In this document: positions 57,601 to 64,000 of the stretch, in pieces
How positions within the stretch are numbered: position 1 is the stretch's first letter
Layout of the letters: each line of letters begins with the position of its first letter
Assembly (NCBI GenBank): GCA_031216915.1
Contig: JAUFNR010000168.1
Coordinates: 1 to 64,000, forward strand
Length of the DNA: 64,000 nt
Source: Pictodentalium vernedei
Taxonomy: Eukaryota > Mollusca > Scaphopoda > Dentaliida > Dentaliidae
Direction: 5' to 3'
Notes under the pieces: generated by a model
The model's input: the letters and a program-made list of their open reading frames with translations, nothing else
Told to the model about the DNA's origin: nothing
Database searches by the model: none
Position numbers and translations under genes: made by a program

Positions 57601-60600
57601 TTAACATTTTTCCCATTACTCAGTGTAAAAAAGTGAGGTCCCCATGCCATCCTTGAATAAAACCCCAGGAGCTTACTTTGAACAAACTTGTAAATCGTCC
57701 CTACAAAGATGTTATATATCAAACATAGAAGTATTAGGAGCAGTCATTTGGGAGATGAAGACTTTTTTCTCTACTAATATATGCGGTTAAACATCTGACA
57801 CCCCAGGTATTTATTTATTGGGGTTTAATGACACTTTCAACATCCAGGTCACCTCATATCAGACAGTTTTATGGGTGGATAAAGCCTAAGTACCCAGAAG
57901 GTACCATTGAGCAATGGCAAGCAATGGTCAGACTGCGGAAGTACTAACTCAGCACAAGCAGGGTTAGCATTGGTTGAAGGTAAGTGCACCATCGACCTGC
58001 AGTACACTTTAGTACACAATGCCACCGTGCCCACACAAGGGCAATGGGGGATGAAGTGTCTTGTCCAAGGACACAAGGCTCGCGCATGGGCTTGCAGTTG
58101 AATAGGCCAAAATAGTGATCCTTGAGAAAGACGAGGCATGTGAACTATTCTTTTTCGAGGACCGCTATTTTGGTACAGTTAACGACATGCCATGCAATAA
58201 TTATTGTATTATATTGAACTAACCAAGAAAGAATCTCACTACCCATCAGAATTCCACACTTAAGTATATCACTTTTGCCCAAGACATGTATTTTCATTCT
58301 TTGACAAAGAAATATTGAAACAGAATTTTGGAAAAAAAACTGTGGCCTTGCAGTTGTTTCTAGGCAAGTCTTGGCTGCCTAAATAGGCAGCCAAGACTTG
58401 CCTAGAAACAACTGCCAAGGCATTTAGAATATAACTTGCATGTTTACCCAGATACAGCATGTTGAGGCACCTTTTCTGTTGTGGTAGAAAGTGATCAAAG
58501 TTGGAATTAGGCAATTATGGGTTAAACAAGGGTGCTGATTTGAACAAAATTGAATCTGACATCCTTAAGGATGCTGTATACCAAATATCAAAAGATTCTA
58601 ACTAACGAATCTGAATAAGAAGATTTTTGAAGAATTTTCCTCATATTGCACTAAGTTATTTGAATTTGTACATACCCGCAATGGGTTACTGGAATTTTTA
58701 ACAATAGCTACTGCTGGAAAAAGCCCATTAAATGATTTTGTTCGGTAATACTCACAAGATATATTCCTTGAAACTTCTTTCCCAATCATCTTCATTCACA
58801 AAAATGTAGATATGTATGCTAAACATAATAATAACAAAAACAATTGAGACTCCGGCAAATATTCCTGAAGAATAAGAAAAAATATATGTAAATATATTAG
58901 ACTTGAAGCATGTCAAAATCAACCAAAAATAAGTGAAAACTACCCCATAATGTTTCACACTACTTATTTTGTCTTTCTTTCATAAAAAAAGTGCAATGCA
59001 AGAGATGGTGTATTTCCCCTCCACCCATACCATTGATGGAATACGACAAAGGCAAGCCTGGAAATAAGTAATCTGTCATTTGCAGAATGAGGTTCCCAGG
59101 GGGAATTTGCTGATGCTATCCCATAGAGTGGGCTAGAATCCCACAATTTGTCCGCTCGGTTCCTCTTTTTGTTTAGACTGGAGACCTTGATTCAGACAGT
59201 GGTTCCCAGATGGTAAATTTAGTAATGCTACCTTGCTGTGCAGGGTAGCATAACCAAATTCACCCTCTGGGGACCTCATTCTGCAATTGACTGTCTGCTT
59301 ATTTCCAGGCTTGGACAAAGGATATTATACATGTTAACTAGAGGCTCTAAAGAGCCTGTAATCGCTCACCTGGAACTACATATAAAAATGTGATTTTCCC
59401 ATAGGCTTTCCATGGTGACTATGAGCTTCAATTGTGGCCATGTTTGCAACATTACATCAACATTACATGAAGATCATTGGTAGAAGGTGTCCCAGTCCTC
59501 AATCATGTGAAGTTTCAAAACATTTCACTTTGTAGTTTCAGAGGGGAAGATTTTTGCAAAATCCATCAATCAGAATCAGATAATGTCTCTGGTGGCCATA
59601 TTTTCCAACCAACAGGAACAAAAAGAGGATCGTTTGTACAGGGCCTCCTATAGACCATTCCTGCCAAGTTTGGTTCACGTCTGCTCAGTAGTTCCAGAGA
59701 GAAGATGAAAATGTGATTTCCCATAGGGTTTCTATAGTAACTATAAGCCGCACTTGTGGCCATGTTTGCAACACGATCAACATTAAATGAGGAATGTTGG
59801 TAGAGGGTGTCCCAGTCATCAACCATGCAAAGTTTCAAAACATTTGGCCCTGTGGTTTCAGAGAAGATTTTTCAAAAGCCACCAATCAGAATCAAAAAAT
59901 GCTTCTGGCAGCCATGTTTTTTTATGCACGGTAACAAAATGAGTATCGTTTGTAGAGGACCTGCCATAGACTATCCCTGCCAGGTTTGGTTCACATCAGC
60001 TCAGTAGTTCCGGAGAAGAAGATGAAAATGTGATTTCCCATAGGGTTTCTATAGTAATTATAAGCCACGATTGCAGCCATGTTTGCAACCCGATCAACAT
60101 TAAATGACAATTATTGTTGGTAGAGGGTGTCTCAGTCATCAACCATACAAAGTTTCAAAACATTTGGCCCTATGGTTTCAGAGAGGATTTTTCAAAATCT
60201 ACCAATCAGAATCAAAAACTGCTTCCAGCAACCATTTTTCGATGCACGGTAACAAAAATGAGAAGCATTTGTAGAAGACATCCCATAGATTATCACAATT
60301 CATTAGAGATCCTTTATATACAGTTATTATGTGTGGAAATGAGAAAGTCAGTTGTTCTCGGTTTATGGAAATACAATGCAACTAAAACAGATTTATCCAT
60401 GCAGAAGGTCAAGAGTTTCCCTTCATGGTAGACTCCAAATTTTTTTGAAAATTGTGCCTTTATAAGGTTTGTAAATACATGGAAAAGCACAGGTACAGTC
60501 AAGAGAAGAATTATACAATATTTCCATTTATGTAGTGTATTTATAATAGGTACAAAAGAAGAGAAAACTATTTATTTTTTTTTTTTTTAAAACAATATTT

Positions 60601-61466
60601 TTATTTCATCATTGAAATGGGGTTTGGCGAAAAACCCCATTTCAAACTATTTGACCTTGGGTGTGAAAGAGATGGAATCCAAACACTTATGACACAAAAA
60701 GGATACAGTCCAACTAAATATTTGTGTAAATGGTGTTTAAAGCCCCACAAAGTAGATAATTTTTTGTAAAATTGTATCTGAGTGGGCGTTTTATTTTATT
60801 TTCGTAATTATTTCTTTGCCATCAAAAATTCATATTCTTGGTTTGTTTTATGTTTTAAGCCTCATAATCTACAGAATAGCATGGGTGGTGGTGTATTTTA
60901 TCCATTGAGTGCAAGAAGGCTTTGCAATGCTAAAGCATTGCAAAGCTTTCTTGCACTCAAGGGACAAATTTATCAATTTTACTAACTTGGGTAAAATATA
61001 AGAGATAAAACCATTTAATTTTTATTTTTTTAAGTTTGCATTGGTTATAAAAAGACAGCATGCAGCAGCCAAAAGTACCATGTGGGAGGGTCTGAGAAAC
61101 AGATTTTTAACTTTTTTAGCTCAAATATAACTTTATTATGATTCAATTTGTTATGAATCGATATTGAAAAAAAGTGTTGAACGAAGATATTTTGGGGAGT
61201 TTTATTTTTCATTAATCTAAAATGTGTAATTAATTTTTGAGACAAACAATGTGCTATATAATCAACAATTTTTCATAGAGCAGTATTTCTTGGCACCCTC
61301 CATACCACATGAATGCCAAATCTAACAACTACAATCAACATTCAACTGAAATATTTGAAATATATACACTTACCTAATCGAATTATGGTTTCTTTGATTT
61401 TAGAAATAGCTTTTTCACTAACATTTTCAGGTTTATTTTTCAATATGTTACTGAGAGTCTGGAGAC
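42073..61466 (-). CDS. smo: Smoothened, class F seven-transmembrane Hedgehog signal transducer (3' six exons; 5' part outside window)
   Basis: Six exons on the minus strand join in frame: 61374-61466, 58756-58864, 53636-53824, 50863-50999, 47850-47987 and 42073-42695. All introns have GT-AG ends. They give 428 residues and a TGA stop. Seen: TM6 with the block DDWERSFKEYIL, an extracellular loop with two cysteines and an N-A-T sequon, TM7 ending in LLSSWTWNG, then a tail of about 300 residues with KHKMIARAFEKR and a Lys/Arg-rich stretch. Known: these match, in order, human SMO EWERSF, the loop-3 disulfide, TM7, KMIAKAFSKR and RKKKRRKRKK. Smoothened sits in the plasma or ciliary membrane, is repressed by Patched, and signals to Gli/Ci. 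Missing: cysteine-rich domain and TM1-5, expected beyond 64000. The tail has three RRxS sites, more like insect than vertebrate Smo. A Frizzled is unlikely, because the tail blocks are Smo-specific. Confidence 0.95.
42755..43104. repeat. Dispersed ~350-bp repeat, copy 1 (smo intron)
   Basis: Homologous to 60741-61118: shared CCACAAAGTAGAT, TTTAGGCCTCATAATCTA, GACAAATTTATCAATTTTA and GTGGGAGGGCCTGAGAAAC. The ends carry an inverted CTGTTTCTCAGGCC / GGCCTGAGAAACAG. Confidence 0.85.
43219..43474 (-). mobile_element. 5'-truncated tRNA-derived SINE with exact 10-bp target duplication
   Basis: GGCATTGGAG flanks both sides (43209-43218, 43475-43484). The tail TTATTTATTTATTTATTGGTG and body are present, and the tRNA-like head is missing. 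This is the signature of incomplete reverse transcription from the 3' end. Located in the last smo intron. Confidence 0.9.
43777..43873. repeat. Foldback element
   Basis: AAATAGCAACAACTAATGTT CGATCTC arms (two segments) around CACCAAAGCG. A decayed relative lies at 61750-61830 (AAATATCAACAACTTACATG ... ATTTATTTTGGCAGAAATT). Confidence 0.8.
43930..44225 (-). mobile_element. tRNA-derived SINE, degraded copy
   Basis: GTTAACGACACATTAACAGC (tail side), AGTACCCGGAGAGAACCACC, GTGCACCATCGATGTGCAG and TAAGTGCCTTGCCGAAGG. Head lost. Confidence 0.8.
44451..44691. mobile_element. TTAA palindromic MITE, subfamily B
   Basis: TTAA on both sides (44447-44450, 44692-44695). Core hairpin TTCAACAAAACCATATCATG ... 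GAACGAGCTCG; the right end reads ATATCGTCTGCATTGGGTAA. This core differs from the GTCTCAAAAACATAGG core of subfamily A while the ends stay similar. Confidence 0.88.
44742..44810 (+). mobile_element. SINE 3'-tail fragment, plus orientation
   Basis: GGTCATGATTAGCTATTGTG then CAGAAATATGTGACCTTAAA and CACCAATAAATAAAT. A similar fragment is at 56145-56190. Confidence 0.75.
44811..46280. other. No exon or named element seen (smo intron)
   Basis: AT-rich sequence with CCCGGGAAAATTCAGTG-type debris near 45107 and poly-G runs (45950-45988). Confidence 0.5.
46285..46404. repeat. Foldback element with ~50-bp arms
   Basis: GTGTTTGAATCGGTGGGTGT TTTACATAAC and complement around TGGAATGGCGTAATCATTCCA. Confidence 0.85.
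46405..47614. other. No exon seen (smo intron)
   Basis: Holds a perfect hairpin at 46751-46790 (GGCAACTGGCAGTCCAAA arms) and a GGACGGACAGATGGATGG microsatellite near 46835, probably the tail of another tandem-core element. The rest has no recognisable element. Confidence 0.5.
47615..47829. mobile_element. TTAA palindromic MITE next to a smo donor site
   Basis: TTAA at 47611-47614 and 47830-47833. The hairpin is collapsed to GAACGAGCTCGTCGTATG, losing most of one arm. The right TTAA ends 16 bp short of the first intron base (47849) after the smo exon 47850-47987. Confidence 0.9.
47850..47987 (-). CDS. smo: smo exon: middle cytoplasmic tail
   Basis: 138 bp, with acceptor TTTTTTATAG and donor GTAATA (a weaker donor). 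It encodes MKFDLNSVSSFSMSS, then AMPKLVRRRGGLVLP and NRRYSDS. It aligns with human SMO GLAFDLNEPSADVSSAW and TKMVARRGAILP. The last residues give a PKA-type RRYS site. A TTAA MITE (47615-47829) starts 20 bp past the exon on the donor side. Confidence 0.95.
48200..49050. other. No exon seen (smo intron)
   Basis: AT-rich. AAAACATGAGACCCCAAGGG / GGCCTTAATCACTCACATGA near 49000 may be the start of a degenerate tandem-core element. Confidence 0.4.
49051..49295. mobile_element. TTAA palindromic MITE copy (smo intron)
   Basis: TTAA at 49047-49050 and 49296-49299; ends CCCTTTACCCAACATAATG and ATGTTAGGTAAAGGG; hairpin with GGAACAAGCTCATCAAGC. Confidence 0.9.
50028..50090. repeat. Hairpin (GTTGTTTCTAG family), one arm decayed
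   Basis: CAGTTGTTTCTAGGCAAGTC at the left; ACTAGAAACAACTGCAAGGC at the right. The intact version is at 58345-58421. Confidence 0.75.
50322..50576. mobile_element. hAT-like MITE (CAAGCCTG family), copy 4, exact 8-bp duplication
   Basis: GTTCCAAG at 50314-50321 and 50577-50584. Same arms and GATGCTACCCTGCTGTGCAG hairpin as copies 1 and 2. Confidence 0.92.
50863..50999 (-). CDS. smo: smo exon: proximal cytoplasmic tail
   Basis: 137 bp, with acceptor CCATTGCAG and donor GTAAGT. It encodes LLNKPSNKPVKLKKHK followed by MIARAFEKRKEI and SISFYSTHDDPL. This is the juxtamembrane tail block conserved between insects and vertebrates (human KMIAKAFSKR ... SFSMHTVSHDGP). A truncated TTAA-type MITE starts only 36 bp upstream of the splice acceptor (51036), inside the usual branch-point zone. 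Confidence 0.95.
51036..51193. mobile_element. TTAA MITE, truncated, next to a smo acceptor site
   Basis: TTAA then CCCTTTACCCAATATAAC. Core hairpin CATTGCTTATGATCCCTC ... GGGACATAAGCAATG; right end lost. It starts 36 bp upstream (in gene sense) of the acceptor of exon 50863-50999. Confidence 0.85.
51255..51628 (+). mobile_element. Probable non-autonomous Helitron (3' end defined)
   Basis: The 3' end reads CCCGTGCAACGCCGGGTAAC then ACCCGCTAG before T. That is a GGGT-AAC-ACCC hairpin followed by CTAG, as in Helitrons, which end in CTRR and insert between A and T. The 5' part has TCTCGCTCTCTCTCTC and GATCGATCTCAAATTTTC. The exact 5' end (TC) is not fixed, and there is no Rep/helicase coding. 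51195-51245 before it looks like a minus-strand tRNA-like SINE head. Confidence 0.7.
51638..51772. repeat. Foldback element with ~50-bp arms
   Basis: TTTTAAGTAAAAAATTTATT, CTACTCGTAGAATTAAG and near-complement around ACTCGCCAGAGGCTCGCCGG. Confidence 0.8.
51773..52769. other. No exon seen (smo intron)
   Basis: AT-rich, with short open frames and no element ends recognised. Confidence 0.5.
52952..53377. mobile_element. TTAA MITE subfamily B, split by a second copy
   Basis: Left piece CCCTTTAGCAAATGAATCAA ... TTTGATCAACTAGTAATG; right piece ATTAAAATAATAAATTTTCA then TGCATTGGGTAAAAGGG. Together they follow the order of the intact copy at 44451-44691. Confidence 0.75.
53131..53342. mobile_element. 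TTAA MITE subfamily B, innermost insertion
   Basis: CCTTTACCCAACGCAGAC ... GATTCGTTAGTTAAAGG, with hairpin CATTGGAATGAGC. Opposite orientation to its host copy. Confidence 0.8.
53636..53824 (-). CDS. smo: smo exon: extracellular loop 3 and TM7
   Basis: 189 bp, with acceptor TTTCTTTCAG and donor GTAAGT. It encodes LCKGNATIMRL, then DNCVIENPPS, a hydrophobic TM7 (MVFHIFAYFGAGILL) and SSWTWNGSTWLTWERFFRK. The two cysteines match the loop-3 disulfide pair of human SMO (VLCQANVT ... PDCEI), and the N-x-T sequon next to the first one is also kept. After TM7, human SMO reads IWRRTW; here it is TWERFF, so the Trp-Arg-Arg ciliary-targeting motif is changed to Trp-Glu-Arg. Confidence 0.96.
53853..54470 (+). 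repeat. Tandem duplication next to a smo exon, copy 1 (with SINE and nested MITE)
   Basis: AGATAACAGTTTCCATGTGT then CTGCCATAAACCAACAGGAC begins 30 bp upstream (gene sense) of exon 53636-53824 and recurs at 54472. It includes the SINE from about 54011, cut off at CAATACACAG where copy 2 starts, and the MITE at 54032-54272. Confidence 0.85.
54032..54272. mobile_element. TTAA palindromic MITE inserted in a SINE
   Basis: TTAA at 54028-54031 and 54273-54276. The SINE reads GGGAT-TTAA-[MITE]-TTAA-TGACATT here, and GGGATTTAATGACACTTT in the sister copy at 54605. This gives a direct empty-site comparison. Confidence 0.95.
54471..54945 (-). mobile_element. Tandem duplication copy 2 with a complete tRNA-derived SINE (minus)
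   Basis: The second copy of the 53853 block leads into a full SINE (about 54585-54945): TTTATTTATTTATTGGGATT tail, body CCAGGGTCACCTCGAGTCAG, TTAAGTGCTTTGCCCAAGG, B-box side GGGGTCGAACTGTGG and head GAGTCACTG. No MITE at the TTAA. Confidence 0.88.
55120..55330. mobile_element. TTAA-MITE relative, subfamily C
   Basis: Hairpin GCTTCGAAAACATAGCTTAT ... GAACGAGTGCATTGCGCTCG. The right side has GAGTGTCGTCTGCT as in subfamily A. Termini are not clear. Confidence 0.7.
55620..55861. mobile_element. TTAA palindromic MITE, subfamily B (smo intron)
   Basis: TTAA at 55616-55619 and 55862-55865; hairpin AACCATATCATGTGACTCC ... GAACGAGCTCCATGAGC; ends CCTTTATCCAAG and CTTTAGGTAAAGGG. Confidence 0.87.
56438..56837. 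mobile_element. pogo/Tigger-like MITE with TA target, copy 3 (smo intron)
   Basis: CAGTGGAACCCTGTTAACCG ... GTGGGCTCCACTG, with TA at 56436-56437 and 56838-56839. It lacks part of the right half present in copies 1 and 2. Confidence 0.87.
56957..57182. mobile_element. TTAA palindromic MITE, subfamily B
   Basis: CTTTACCTAATGGAACACAT ... ATTGAGTAAAGGG, right TTAA (57183-57186). Hairpin AACAAAACCATATCATGTG. Confidence 0.82.
57325..57566. mobile_element. TTAA palindromic MITE, subfamily B, opposite orientation
   Basis: TTAA at 57321-57324 and 57567-57570; CTCTTTACCCAACGCAGACG ... CATTAGGTAAAGGG. Confidence 0.88.
57808..58085 (-). mobile_element. tRNA-derived SINE, head truncated
   Basis: TTTATTTATTGGGGTTTAAT, AAGCAGGGTTAGCATTGG, GTGCACCATCGACCTGCAG and GTGTCTTGTCCAAGGACAC are present. 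The tRNA-like part is missing. Confidence 0.85.
58345..58421. repeat. Perfect hairpin (GTTGTTTCTAG family), intact
   Basis: GCCTTGCAGTTGTTTCTAGG, CAAGTCTTGGCTGCCT and complement around a 3-4 base loop. Confidence 0.88.
58756..58864 (-). CDS. smo: smo exon: TM6 and start of extracellular loop 3
   Basis: 109 bp, with acceptor TTCTTCAG and donor GTGAGT. It encodes IFAGVSIVFVII (TM6) followed by HIYIFVNEDDWERSF. The WERSF block is near-identical to human SMO EWERSF. By my recollection of human numbering, the position of Asp473 (changed in vismodegib-resistant tumours) is Ile here, while Trp480 and Glu481 are kept. The exon ends after two bases of a Leu codon, and the next exon starts with A to complete it. 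Confidence 0.95.
59053..59313. mobile_element. hAT-like MITE (CAAGCCTG family), copy 5, exact 8-bp duplication
   Basis: GACAAAGG at 59045-59052 and 59314-59321; ends CAAGCCTGGAAATAAG and CTTATTTCCAGGCTTG. In a smo intron. Confidence 0.93.
59339..60310 (+). repeat. Tandem-core element, three ~320-bp units (smo intron)
   Basis: Starts CTAGAGGCTCTAAAGAGCCT then GTAATCGCTCACCTG. Units have ATGTGATTTCCCATAGG at about 59388, 59711 and 60028, with GCAAAGTTTCAAAACATTT and CCTGCCAAGTTTGGTTCAC. Each ~320-bp unit may be a dimer of ~160 bp, the core length typical of bivalve elements (inference). Confidence 0.75.
60741..61118. repeat. Dispersed ~350-bp repeat, copy 2, with extra hairpin
   Basis: Homologue of 42755-43104. 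A hairpin at 60906-60962 (GAGTGCAAGAAGGCTTTGCA arms) is present here; only traces are in the other copy. Both copies are in smo introns. Confidence 0.85.
61374..61466 (-). CDS. smo: smo exon: intracellular loop 3 / start of TM6
   Basis: 93 bp. The acceptor reads TATTCACAG before the exon and the donor is GTAAGTG. The exon starts with two bases completing a Gly codon and ends with one base of the next Gly. The peptide includes SEKAISKIKETIIRLG, which aligns with the human SMO block SEKAASKINETMLRLG. It is the most upstream smo exon I can find in the window; 61467-64000 gives no recognisable TM5 exon. Confidence 0.93.
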
Positions 61467-61836
61467 CTGTGAATAAAATCATATGACAATGACAATCAAA
61501 GATATTATGATATGAGTATTTCATGAACTTAAAATTAACTTTTTCTCAATGCAATTAAAATAACAAAAATGAAAAAATAAATGGGAAGCAAACTGAGAGC
61601 AGGCCTGAAAATAAAGGCCTTATATTGTAACATGTTGGCAGGTTACAGTATATTGCATGATGGTAACCCAAAGGAAAAAAGATGGTGTCATGCTTCTCTG
61701 CCTTCTCTGTTTTCACTTTGCCAGTCATACTATTTTACGTCTTAACTCGTTTCCTACCAAAATAAATATCAACAACTTACATGTGGTCTCGTTTTGATCT
61801 CACATTAGTTATTTATTTTGGCAGAAATTTTTTTAA

Positions 61837-62068
61837 CCCTTTACCCAATGAAACGGCCAAAACCGGCCAGCGCTATTCTCAGAAATCGCCAATCAATTTT
61901 AATTTTTTGTCTCAAAAACATAGGTTATGACCCCTCTTTGGAACGAGCTCGCCGAGTTCGTTCCAACGAGGGGTCACAACCTATGTTTTTGAGACAAAAA
62001 TTGAAAAAAATTAGTCGTTCAAAAATTTTTTTTCCAAGTGTCGTCTGCTTTCCATGTTAGATAAAAGG
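61837..62068. mobile_element. TTAA palindromic MITE, subfamily A
   Basis: TTAA at 61833-61836 and 62069-62072; CCCTTTACCCAATGAAACGG ... GTTAGATAAAAGG; hairpin with GAACGAGCTCGCCGAG. Confidence 0.87.
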
Positions 62069-62072
62069 TTAA

Positions 62073-62757
62073 GATGGAAATAGCATGTCATTCTATCCAT
62101 ATGTGCACACACTTCTCAACCTTGGAGTAGAGATTTCAACCTTGGAGTAGAGATAGTTCTGAAAGGTTGTCAGATCTTCTGGTAAAACATGCAAGATAAG
62201 TAATTAATAAATTTATGTTGTATTAATTTGTCATAACCTGTAGTTAAGTAGCATATTTTACAATTGTGGTAAACCACACATAACCTAAACGATTGTTTGC
62301 AGGCTATTTCCAGGTCTGTGAGAGAAAGTCCTTGTAATTCTCTCATGAAATAAAACATGTATAATCTGTGTATAATATATACCCAAAACGTAACGATGTG
62401 TACATGTGTTCAACAAAATGGCATGAGTGCCAGCATGGAAGGATAGAACAAGAGGCACAGCCTCAAGCTCTAGCCTTCTGTGATGGCATGAGTGCCGTAT
62501 TGATGAACGCATTCACACATCATGGTGTTCTGTCCTTATTACATGCCTTATATGCTGATGATAAGCACACTTTTCGCAACAATCCAAATTTATTACTTTC
62601 CAAAGTGTGATTTACTGGGATTTCTGGGTTTGATTATAAATGATAACTTCACAAGTGAATTATGCAATCAACAATTGAGTCATGTATCCGTGCACGCAAA
62701 CGAAGACGCTTTGCCGTAGGTGTAATGGGGACTTCATTGTTTTTTAACCCTTTACTT
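62073..62757. other. No smo exon recognised
   Basis: Short open frames on both strands (62285-62512 minus, 62368-62610 plus) show no motif I know. GGCATGAGTGCC occurs twice about 75 bp apart. The next smo exon upstream (TM5) was looked for here and not found. Confidence 0.45.
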
Positions 62758-63039
62758 AAGATGAAAAGCAAACGACACTTGCAAAAAAAATTCTTGAATA
62801 GCTATTATTTTCATTTTTTGTCTCAAAAACATAGGTTATGACCCCTCATTGGAACGAGCTCGACGGGGCAAATGAAGTTACGACATTTTTCGCTGGCATT
62901 GCTGCCAGAATATGGGATGAACTGAACTCATTAAAATGAAAGATCATAAACTATGTTTTTTAGTTTTTCCAATTATGGGGATTTTTTTTTATTTTAATTT
63001 TTTGGAAAGTTTTGTCTTCTAGTCATGTTAGGTAAAGGG
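62758..63039. mobile_element. TTAA MITE, rearranged copy
   Basis: Left half normal (CCCTTTACTTAAGATG ... GAACGAGCTCGACG). The right hairpin arm is replaced by unrelated sequence (AAATGAAGTTACGACATTTT ...). The end GTTAGGTAAAGGG is kept but TTAA is lost (ATCC). Confidence 0.75.
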
Positions 63040-63271
63040 ATCCAAAATGTAAGTTGTGATGTATGCAAATTGTATGATTAGATATGATATATGCATGTAG
63101 TAATATTTAGTGATTATTATGATCCCCGATGAGTCTGGAAGTGGGATGGGGAAATCTCACCCTCGGGGCAAGATATTTGAACCAGATCCGAGGCTTGCGA
63201 AACTGGGACCAATACTATAAAACTTTTACAGTTGTATTTTTCAGAATTTTATTTTCTACTTATGGAAATAA

Positions 63272-63870
63272 CTGAAATGAAAGTGTCAATGACACTGTAG
63301 CTCAACTTGTCAAGACAAAGACATGTACATGTATAGTATGTGACACAGCAATGACAAACATCTAGGTAATGACCTGATAACAAAGGTACATATAAAGTAT
63401 TGTAACAGTCTGTACATAAATACTGACCATTGCCTATAACAAATGTATAGGTAAAGTATTGTAAAGGTGGGTGACAGTCAGATGCTAAACTAGAAAAGAA
63501 ATCTTTGAGTCCCAGAGTGGGTCTGACTGAACCCCAAAATATTTGTTCTCATAGCACAGTGATAACAAAGGCACCCCAAAACACACTCATTCCTGTCCCA
63601 AGGTGAAAACAAAGGTACCCAAGAAGTTTCGTGAAGATCAGTTCACAAATGTGAGCTGTGTAGAAGTTGTGACAAAAAACTGATTGGACCTAATTTCGGT
63701 ACAAAATGGCCACTGGCAGCCATCTTGAATTTTGGACCGCACCCAGAAACACTCGTTCTCATCCCAAGGTGATAACAAAGGTACCCAAGAAGTTTTGTGA
63801 AGATCGGTTTATAACTACAGCCTCTAACCCGAGCCGTATTGACATATCCACTTACAGTGTATAAGTAGCA
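63272..63870 (+). mobile_element. Modular tandem-core element (ACAAAGGTACCCAAG core), left end and two units
   Basis: Left end GAAATGAAAGTGTCAATGAC then ACTGTAGCTCAACTTG, as in 31141 and 36607. Core units have AACAAAGGTACCCAAGAAG at about 63609 and 63774 (about 165 bp apart) and match 8160-8320. No right end GTTGAGCTAAAA is found. Confidence 0.75.
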
Positions 63871-64000
63871 CTGAATAAAGTTCATCTAATTTGCATAATT
63901 TCTGCACGAGAAAAAAACCTGTACTATATGTGATGTCTTCCATGTTACTAAACATTCATACAAAAATTTATTCAAATCAGAACATTCATACAGAAGTTCT

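Noticed and set aside
62285..62719. Possible further upstream smo exon or other gene on either strand
   Set aside because: The frames do not match TM5 or loop-2 of Smo, and I saw no convincing acceptor/donor pair around a conserved block.

Overview
This is a repeat-dense, AT-rich metazoan chromosome segment with one real protein-coding locus: the 3' part of a Smoothened (smo) gene on the minus strand. Six exons can be placed from 61466 down to the stop codon at 42073-42075. They run from just before transmembrane helix 6 to the end of the cytoplasmic tail, in frame, with GT-AG introns of about 2.5-5.2 kb. The upstream exons (cysteine-rich domain, TM1-5) lie beyond position 64000. The organism is an animal with a GC-poor genome, many palindromic MITEs, tRNA-derived SINEs with a TTTATT-type tail, and tandem-core elements like the pearl/Helentron-type elements of bivalves. 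A marine mollusc, probably a bivalve, is my best guess; no sequence here fixes the species.

Layout. 1-21.7 kb: no host gene. It holds hAT-like, pogo/Tigger-like (TA target) and piggyBac-like (TTAA target) MITEs, a 0.7-kb inverted repeat pair (7415-8130 / 10075-10790), a hairpin-bearing tandem array (9100-9895), a 5'-truncated LINE 3' end (11544-12338, plus) and a decayed LINE with endonuclease and reverse transcriptase remnants (18880-21115, minus). 21.8-26.9 kb: about 95 copies of a 53-bp minisatellite with higher-order structure. 27-38 kb: hAT MITEs with exact 8-bp target duplications, SINEs, a ~355-bp direct duplication, a ~52-bp array and two modular tandem-core elements (170-bp and ~145-bp cores between similar ends). 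38.5-42 kb: a 22-bp minisatellite reaching almost to the smo stop codon. 42-61.5 kb: the smo exons, with introns packed with the same repeat families. 61.5-64 kb: smo intron with two more TTAA MITEs and the start of another tandem-core element.

The most abundant family is a ~235-250 bp, almost fully palindromic element with ends CCCTTTACC...GGTAAAGGG, in more than 15 full or partial copies. Two insertions can be compared with neighbouring empty-site sequence (a SINE and a 52-bp repeat unit), and both show TTAA duplication, which points to piggyBac-type mobilisation. Several copies sit within tens of bases of smo splice sites. No transposase gene for any MITE family is present, and I found no tRNA, rRNA or CRISPR feature. 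All assignments are by eye; gene and family identities rest on remembered protein motifs, not on searches.
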